Assembly: GCA_045106295.1 (NCBI GenBank)
Contig: JBGCEI010000137.1
Coordinates: 1 to 19,343, forward strand
Source of the DNA: WTJX01 sp045106295
GTDB lineage: Bacteria; Bacteroidota; Bacteroidia; Cytophagales; JAAEPT01
DNA: 19,343 bases
Direction of reading: 5' to 3'
In this document: one piece after another, positions 14,994 through 19,343 of the stretch
Numbering within the stretch: the first letter of the stretch is position 1
How the letters are laid out: every line of letters starts with the position of its first letter
Translations under genes and position numbers: made by a program
Notes under the pieces: model-generated
What the model was told of the DNA's origin: nothing
Databases searched by the model: none
Seen by the model: the letters and a program-made list of their open reading frames with translations, nothing else

Positions 14994-15021
14994 TTTGGAA
15001 TTTGAAGTTTGGAATTTGAAA
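14994..15021 (+). repeat. Two tandem copies of a 14-bp AT-rich unit upstream of ubiE
   Basis: TTTGGAATTTGAAG (14994-15007) is followed directly by TTTGGAATTTGAAA (15008-15021), identical except for the last base. The second copy ends 40 nt before the ubiE ATG. TTTGGAATTTGAAAT-type runs are, from memory, common intergenic words in Flavobacteriia. The copies contain several TTTG words that mimic promoter elements, but no correctly spaced pair was found. Confidence 0.7.
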
Positions 15022-15061
15022 TTGCACCACCAAGTCGTTTAAAACAGGTAAAAGGCAGAGC

Positions 15062-15790
15062 ATGAGCGAAACAGTAGTCCCATACAAAGACAAAAACAGT
15101 TCAAAAAAAGAACAAGTAGCAGAAATGTTCGACAACATTTCACCTAAATATGATTTACTGAATCATGTATTAAGCGCTGGAATTGATATCCAATGGCGAA
15201 AAAAAGCCATTAAAATCTTAAAGAAAGAAAACCCTAAAACAGTATTAGATATTGCCACGGGAACAGCAGACTTTGCCATTGCAGCTACTAAAGTAGGTCC
15301 TGAAAAAATAGTAGGGATAGACATTTCCCAAGGAATGTTGGACGTAGGTCAGGTGAAAATCGAACAGAAGAAACTGGATCATATCATTGAGTTACGATTA
15401 GGCGACTCCGAAAATTTACCTTTTGAAGACAATAAATTTGATGCTGCCATCGTTGCTTTTGGTGTACGAAACTTCGAAAACTTATCGAAAGGACTTGAAG
15501 AAATCAACAGAGTACTGAAAGAAAATGGAAAATTAATTGTGCTAGAGTTCTCTAAACCAAAGAGTTTCCCATTCAAACAATTGTATAATTTTTATTTTAA
15601 ATATATATTGCCAGTCGTTGGAAAGTTAATTTCTAAAGACAATGCAGCCTATACCTACCTTCCAGAATCTGTAAATGCCTTCCCAGAAGGAAAACAGTTT
15701 CTAGAAATCTTAGGAAATGCAGGCTTTAAAACTACTGAATGGAAACCGCTCACTTTTGGAATAAGTTCTATTTATACGGGAAGAAAATAA
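15062..15790 (+). CDS. ubiE: Demethylmenaquinone methyltransferase (UbiE/MenG family)
   Basis: 242 residues. A class I SAM-dependent methyltransferase for the last step of menaquinone synthesis; Bacteroidota use menaquinone, so MenG activity is the expected one. The signature VAEMFDNISPKYDLLNHVLSAG (19-40) opens the protein. SAM motif I is VLDIATGTADFA (61-72) and the acidic residue ending strand 2 is in VGIDISQGML. FGVRNFENLSKGLEEINRVLK and YTYLPESVNAFPEGKQF are both strongly conserved in UbiE/MenG. The start at ATG 15062 is in a divergent intergenic region from engB. Its last 52 nt overlap the porT frame. Confidence 0.96.
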   Translation: MSETVVPYKDKNSSKKEQVAEMFDNISPKYDLLNHVLSAGIDIQWRKKAIKILKKENPKTVLDIATGTADFAIAATKVGPEKIVGIDISQGMLDVGQVKIEQKKLDHIIELRLGDSENLPFEDNKFDAAIVAFGVRNFENLSKGLEEINRVLKENGKLIVLEFSKPKSFPFKQLYNFYFKYILPVVGKLISKDNAAYTYLPESVNAFPEGKQFLEILGNAGFKTTEWKPLTFGISSIYTGRK

Positions 15791-16473
15791 GCGTAATAAG
15801 CCTATTACTACTCAGTACTATTGCTATTGCCCAACAATCTCAAAGCATTAATTATCCAGAGTACGACGAGAAGAAATTAAACTATGGATTTACATTAGGT
15901 GGTCATTACGATAATTTTATTCTAAAACACAGTAATTCTTATGATCCAACAGGAAGCATTCGTGAATTACGTGGTTCCGGAGGAAGTGGCTACACCTTGG
16001 GGTTTATCATTAATTACCATTTCAATGATATTGTAGACATTAGGGTATTACCTACTGTTGGTTTCTACGAACGAAATATTCAGTATGTTAATACTAGCTT
16101 TCCGCTCGCTGCAGATCAAGAAGTAACAGAGCTATTTGAAGGTACATTCATCGAATTTCCAATACTAGCTAAATTTAAATCTATTCGTAGAAAAAACCAT
16201 AGAGCCTATTTTGTGGCTGGTTTAAAACCATCTATAGGAGTTGGTGGTAAAAAAGTAAAAAAAGCTGCTACAGAAGTACAAACACTAACTAGGGATTTAT
16301 CTTTGGAATTAGGGGTTGGAACAGACCTATACATGCCGTTTTTTAAATTCTCTCCTGAACTACGGTTTTCATTAGGGCTTTTAAACATGTTTGATAATGA
16401 TAATAGCGCTGTTTCTAATAATTTAGAAAGAATTTCTAGTTATTCTGTAGGCTTATATTTCTTATTTGAATAA
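15739..16473 (+). CDS. porT: PorT-like outer membrane component of the type IX secretion system
   Basis: 244 residues from the only in-frame ATG before the signal peptide. KKISVISLLLLSTIAIAQQ (15-33) is a clear export signal with cleavage likely after A31. The mature part alternates hydrophobic and polar residues in the manner of an outer membrane beta-barrel: YGFTLGGHYDNFILK, GYTLGFIINYHFND, VDIRVLPTVGFYERNI, GTFIEFPILAKFKS, AYFVAGLKPSIGVG, LELGVGTDLYMPFF, FSPELRFSLGL, SYSVGLYFLF. The FIEFPILAKFKS strand and the location directly after ubiE fit PorT (SprT), required for type IX secretion and gliding in Bacteroidota. The start is odd: residues 1-14 precede the signal and are encoded inside ubiE. 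A non-canonical start nearer the KK cannot be excluded. A generic porin-family DUF is the alternative. Confidence 0.85.
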   Translation: METAHFWNKFYLYGKKISVISLLLLSTIAIAQQSQSINYPEYDEKKLNYGFTLGGHYDNFILKHSNSYDPTGSIRELRGSGGSGYTLGFIINYHFNDIVDIRVLPTVGFYERNIQYVNTSFPLAADQEVTELFEGTFIEFPILAKFKSIRRKNHRAYFVAGLKPSIGVGGKKVKKAATEVQTLTRDLSLELGVGTDLYMPFFKFSPELRFSLGLLNMFDNDNSAVSNNLERISSYSVGLYFLFE

Positions 16474-16549
16474 TTAAAGCGCTTATTTAAAATGTAACCT
16501 TTTCCCTTTCGATTACGTTTCACAAAATCCTACTAACTACAAATTAGTT

Positions 16550-18376
16550 ATGTCTCTTAAAAAAACATTCATCATTGGTTTTCTTACCGTTTTGGTAATT
16601 CCTGTAATAGGAAAAGATGATCCAAAGCAAAAAGCTTATTTATCAAAAGCAGACGACTATTATAAGTATAAAAACTTTAGTAAATCAGCAGAGTATTATA
16701 AAAAGTATCTCAAAAAATCACCTGACAATGCGCAGGCTAACTACAATTTAGGAGTGAGTTACATTCAATTAAAATACTATGAAAAAGCAATTCCTTATTT
16801 CCAAAAAGCGTATGAAATAAACCCTAAAGTAGAAAAAGATTTGCCTCTTCGTTTAGGGCAGTCCTTAGCAACTAGTATGAAATACAAGGAAGCTATCAAA
16901 GTGTTGACAGATTATAAAGATGGTCCGTACATGGACTCAAAAAAAGAAAAACAAGTACTTAGAGCAATCTACGAATGCAATAATGCAATCGAATTCATGA
17001 AAAACCCCGTCAAAATAGAAATTACAAACCTTGGGGAAAGCATTAATTCTAGGGAACACGATTTTTCTCCTTTAATCTCCTCTGATGAAAAACAACTTAT
17101 TTTTTCATCGGTAAGAAAAGGAGCTTCTGGTGGGAATAAAAACCCTTTTACAGGACAATTATATGCAGACTTGTACAGAAGCACTAGAGTGAGTAGAGAT
17201 GAGTGGACTTGGGCGAAACCCATTAAAGCAATTAACTCTTCTAGAGAAGAAGCCAGTGTATCACTTAGTAGAGATAGTAAAACACTAATTGTGTATGATG
17301 GGACCTTAGGAAATGGGGATCTCTACATGAGTGTGCTAGATAAAGAAGGTAATTGGGGTTCACTGCATAATTTGCCTGGTTCTATTAACTCTTCAAAATC
17401 AAAGGAAGCATCTGCTACTTTATCGAAAGACGAGTTGACCTTATTTTTCTCTAGTAATAGAAAAGGAACTATTGGAGAATTAGATATTTTTATGAGTACT
17501 AGAAAATCTGTTCGTGACAGTTGGGGTGAACCAACTAACATAGGAGATGTCATTAATACAGAATATAATGAAGATGCTCCTTTTTTAGACATCGATGGTA
17601 AAACACTCTTCTTCTGTTCAGAAGGACATAAAGGGATGGGGTACTATGATATTTTTAAAACAGTTTACGACTCCTTAACTAATACGTGGTCTGAACCAAC
17701 CAATCTAGGTTACCCAATCAATTCGTCTGGGTCTGACCTCTTTTTCACATTATCTTCTAGTGGTAGACATGCTTATTTCAGTTCTGCAAAAGCTGGTGGT
17801 TTTGGTGGACAAGATATCTACAGAATGACGATGCCTAGAGAACTATTAAATAGAGAAGTAGAAGAAGATCCATTCAAAGAAGACAGACCTCTAATGGTTG
17901 TTGAATCTGATCCAATAGGAGATGAGCTTCTTGAAATCAAAAGAAAAGAAAAAATTGAGCCTATAGTTTCCATTTCAGAAACACCGCCTGTAGTTATCCA
18001 TACACCAAAGGGAAAGAAAATAACCTCTCGCCAACTCTATTTTAGTTTTAATTCCGATAAGATAGATCCATCTTCTTATTCTGCACTAGACGCAATTATT
18101 ACAATAATTAAGAGAAGCCCTAATGCTTCGATCAAAATTGAAGGACATACTGATAACGTCGGTAGTGAAGAAAATAATCAGTTAGTCTCTACACTACGGT
18201 GCAAGGCGGTTAAGAAATACCTTGTCAAAAAAGGGATCGGAGAAAATAGAATCCTTGCAAAAGGGTATGGTGAATCAAAACCACTTGTTTCAAACGATGA
18301 TGAAGTAGGCGGTAGAGAAATCAATAGAAGAATAGAGTTTATTATCAATAAAGACAATTCTATCGCTGGTCAATAA
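16550..18376 (+). CDS. TPR - PD40 propeller - OmpA protein, PorE-like
   Basis: 608 residues. A signal peptide (1 to about 21; no lipobox Cys) precedes TPR repeats (about 27-150, including AQANYNLGVSYIQLKYYEKAIPYFQKAYEINP). A beta-propeller of PD40/WD40-like blades follows, with repeats around 170-215, 233-265, 285-320, 340-375 and 392-428 marked by phrases such as LFFSSNRKG, LFFCSEGHKG, AYFSSAKAGGFGGQDIY. After an acidic linker (430-490) comes an OmpA C-terminal peptidoglycan-binding domain (494-600) with D535 (GHTDNVG) and R550 spaced 15 residues apart as in the diaminopimelate-binding pair, and NRRIEF. It probably sits in the periplasm on peptidoglycan under the outer membrane. The architecture resembles T9SS protein PorE of Porphyromonas gingivalis, but I see no carboxypeptidase-regulatory domain. 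It follows porT by 76 nt on the same strand. Many Bacteroidota paralogues share this layout, so PorE is not asserted. Confidence 0.9.
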   Translation: MSLKKTFIIGFLTVLVIPVIGKDDPKQKAYLSKADDYYKYKNFSKSAEYYKKYLKKSPDNAQANYNLGVSYIQLKYYEKAIPYFQKAYEINPKVEKDLPLRLGQSLATSMKYKEAIKVLTDYKDGPYMDSKKEKQVLRAIYECNNAIEFMKNPVKIEITNLGESINSREHDFSPLISSDEKQLIFSSVRKGASGGNKNPFTGQLYADLYRSTRVSRDEWTWAKPIKAINSSREEASVSLSRDSKTLIVYDGTLGNGDLYMSVLDKEGNWGSLHNLPGSINSSKSKEASATLSKDELTLFFSSNRKGTIGELDIFMSTRKSVRDSWGEPTNIGDVINTEYNEDAPFLDIDGKTLFFCSEGHKGMGYYDIFKTVYDSLTNTWSEPTNLGYPINSSGSDLFFTLSSSGRHAYFSSAKAGGFGGQDIYRMTMPRELLNREVEEDPFKEDRPLMVVESDPIGDELLEIKRKEKIEPIVSISETPPVVIHTPKGKKITSRQLYFSFNSDKIDPSSYSALDAIITIIKRSPNASIKIEGHTDNVGSEENNQLVSTLRCKAVKKYLVKKGIGENRILAKGYGESKPLVSNDDEVGGREINRRIEFIINKDNSIAGQ

Positions 18377-18542
18377 ATTAAAGGTTGAGGTTTAAACGAT
18401 CCTTCCTATTGAGCCTGACTCACTTGGAATTTACTCAAATACGGAAGTCGTATTCACTTAACCCGGTTAGAGAGAATTATACCAAGTCGAGCGTGTTCGA
18501 TCATGTATCTAAATTACTCTAACAAGATACTAGTAATATGGT
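18377..18542. other. Convergent intergenic region with several small inverted repeats
   Basis: No open reading frame or RNA gene is recognisable. Inverted repeats include AATACG/CGTATT (18438-18443 with 18449-18454, loop GAAGT), GTTAGAG/CTCTAAC (18466-18472 with 18517-18523) and, inside the latter, TCGA/TCGA (18487-18490 with 18497-18500). The stretch is slightly richer in G+C than other gaps. It lies between the stop of the OmpA-family gene and the 3' end of the DUF2490 gene. A termination role is possible, but none of the stems has a T-run. Confidence 0.4.
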
Positions 18543-19238
18543 TTAAAACGAATGGTGTGCGCTTAGCTGCAGTTGATTTTTACTGATGTCTGCCGTAGTT
18601 TGATTCATGACGCCTACTCGTAGTTGTAAGGCATCATTTATTTTATACCCCAAAGCGGCATAGGTTCTATTTCTATCATATTTTTCTACCAACAAGCCAT
18701 TACCTACTTGCTCTTGACCGTTAATGAAAATTTCGTTGTAGAGTGCGAGGTAAAATGTATTTTCTTCTAACACACTCTTGTTCAACGGTATTCTAAATGA
18801 CAAATTATACCGGTAACGTGTTCTCATATCCTGATTTTCAATAAAACGCTGTTCATACCTAAACCGATGAGAGATAAGCACCCTTCCTCCGACCTTACTT
18901 GGAAAAATAACTTCTTGATAAACCCTGTTCTCACCCACACTTGATGTGCTTTCTCCATAAGCATAAGATGTTATGTTACCATAACCCACTGTAACCGTTA
19001 CCCCTACCTTTTTAGGTTTATAAGACAAGCCTCCTCTTAATAATAGCTGTTGCACATCATTACCCAGATCCCAGTTTCTCAATTGAAAATCCCCTTTTAC
19101 ACCAAACTGGCTAGTGTTTATTTTTTTGTTCCATACATAAATATACCATGCCCCTAGTTTATCCTCATTGACTTGGGCAATAAGACAGGGTGAAAAAGCG
19201 TAAAAAAAGAGAACAAAAAGAAGAACGTTTTTTTTCAT
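18543..19238 (-). CDS. DUF2490 family outer-membrane-type protein
   Basis: 231 residues. A signal peptide MKKNVLLFVLFFYAFSPCLIAQ ends at about residue 21 (cleavage after IA, before Q); the cysteine at 18 is not in a lipobox. The mature protein is a series of amphipathic strands typical of a beta-barrel: LGAWYIYVWNKKIN near the start, QFGVKGDFQLRNWDL, LLLRGGLSYKP, VTVTVGYGNITSYAY, GGRVLISHRFRYEQRF, RTRYRYNLSFRIPLN, TFYLALYNEIFIN, RTYAALGYKINDALQLRVGVMNQ and a terminal LQLSAHHSF ending in Phe. LGAWY near the N-terminus, HRFRYEQRF and the Q...L...H.F end are characteristic of DUF2490, a Bacteroidota-rich family of unknown function. The start is the ATG at 19238 followed by two lysines. It is monocistronic within the window; the gene upstream is not visible. 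Confidence 0.88.
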   Translation of the reverse strand: MKKNVLLFVLFFYAFSPCLIAQVNEDKLGAWYIYVWNKKINTSQFGVKGDFQLRNWDLGNDVQQLLLRGGLSYKPKKVGVTVTVGYGNITSYAYGESTSSVGENRVYQEVIFPSKVGGRVLISHRFRYEQRFIENQDMRTRYRYNLSFRIPLNKSVLEENTFYLALYNEIFINGQEQVGNGLLVEKYDRNRTYAALGYKINDALQLRVGVMNQTTADISKNQLQLSAHHSF

Positions 19239-19328
19239 GTCGCGATACTATTAAAGTTTATGGGAGTTTGCAAACTTGTGTTGCTTAAAAACGGGTTAAA
19301 GCATACCTTTTCTTCTTCTTTAGATTTT

Positions 19329-19343
19329 GGGCATCACCCTCCG
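19329..19343. repeat. Truncated start of a second hairpin repeat element at the window edge
   Basis: The last 15 bases read GGGCATCACCCTCCG. They share GCATCACCCT exactly with 945-954, the beginning of the element downstream of ilvD. From memory, GGGCATCACCCTCCG opens the commonest form of the Flavobacteriia intergenic repeat. Only the edge is present, so membership is inferred from one 10-mer. Confidence 0.4.

Noticed and set aside
16514..16521. TACGTTTC as a promoter box for the OmpA-family gene
   Set aside because: It has one mismatch and no suitably spaced TTG; cotranscription with porT is equally likely.
18377..18542. tRNA or other known RNA gene in the convergent gap
   Set aside because: No T-loop GTTCRA context, no acceptor stem closure and no familiar RNA motif could be found by eye.
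19266..19278. GTTTGCAAAC palindrome with an overlapping CAAGTTTG on the minus strand as a promoter or operator for the DUF2490 gene
   Set aside because: The box has a mismatch at its first T and lacks an upstream TTG; a 10-bp palindrome alone is weak evidence.
1..19343. Defence island, prophage, insertion sequence, CRISPR array or biosynthetic cluster
   Set aside because: All full-length genes have housekeeping, envelope or unassigned identities; no transposase, integrase, Cas, toxin-antitoxin or regularly spaced repeats were seen on either strand.

Overview
The window looks like a core-chromosome segment of a Bacteroidota bacterium, most likely a Flavobacteriia-type organism. The DNA is AT-rich. 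Shine-Dalgarno-like GGAGG sequences are missing before the start codons. Two intergenic promoters match the Bacteroidota consensus (TTG, about 20 nt, TAnnTTTG). The gene set includes a PorT-type type IX secretion component, a TPR/PD40/OmpA protein and a DUF2490 protein. Phylum is well supported; I do not name a genus.

Layout. 1-879 is the 3' half of ilvD (branched-chain amino acid synthesis), followed by a stem-loop and a GC-rich hairpin repeat element. 1069-1446 is a cytoplasmic FKBP-type prolyl isomerase ending in a perfect 21-bp terminator-like hairpin, and 1520-2983 is asnS. 3180-8652 is a tightly packed cell-shape operon mreB-mreC-mreD-mrdA-rodA (the MreB/MreC/MreD elongasome scaffold with its PBP2 transpeptidase and RodA glycosyltransferase), trailed by a small dimeric alpha/beta-barrel-like protein. 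A bidirectional terminator separates this block from acnB on the minus strand.

acnB and a DEAD-box RNA helicase diverge from a shared intergenic region with a consensus promoter in each direction and a TetR-operator-like palindrome in the acnB leader. The helicase runs into an engB-trpS minus-strand pair with only 8 bp between them. The engB/ubiE divergent region carries a compound inverted repeat and a 14-bp tandem duplication.

14770-19343 is envelope and quinone related: ubiE/menG overlaps porT, then comes a PorE-like TPR-PD40-OmpA protein, and a minus-strand DUF2490 outer-membrane-type protein. The last bases share a 10-mer with the repeat element near position 945.

I see no defence system, prophage, integron, CRISPR array, insertion sequence or RNA gene. 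The most interesting signals are small: the repeat families (one member word lies inside the asnS reading frame), the acnB leader palindrome, forced non-ATG starts (rodA, helicase, engB), the ubiE-porT overlap, and the PorE-like architecture without an obvious carboxypeptidase-regulatory domain. I did not find an undescribed multi-gene system and do not claim one.
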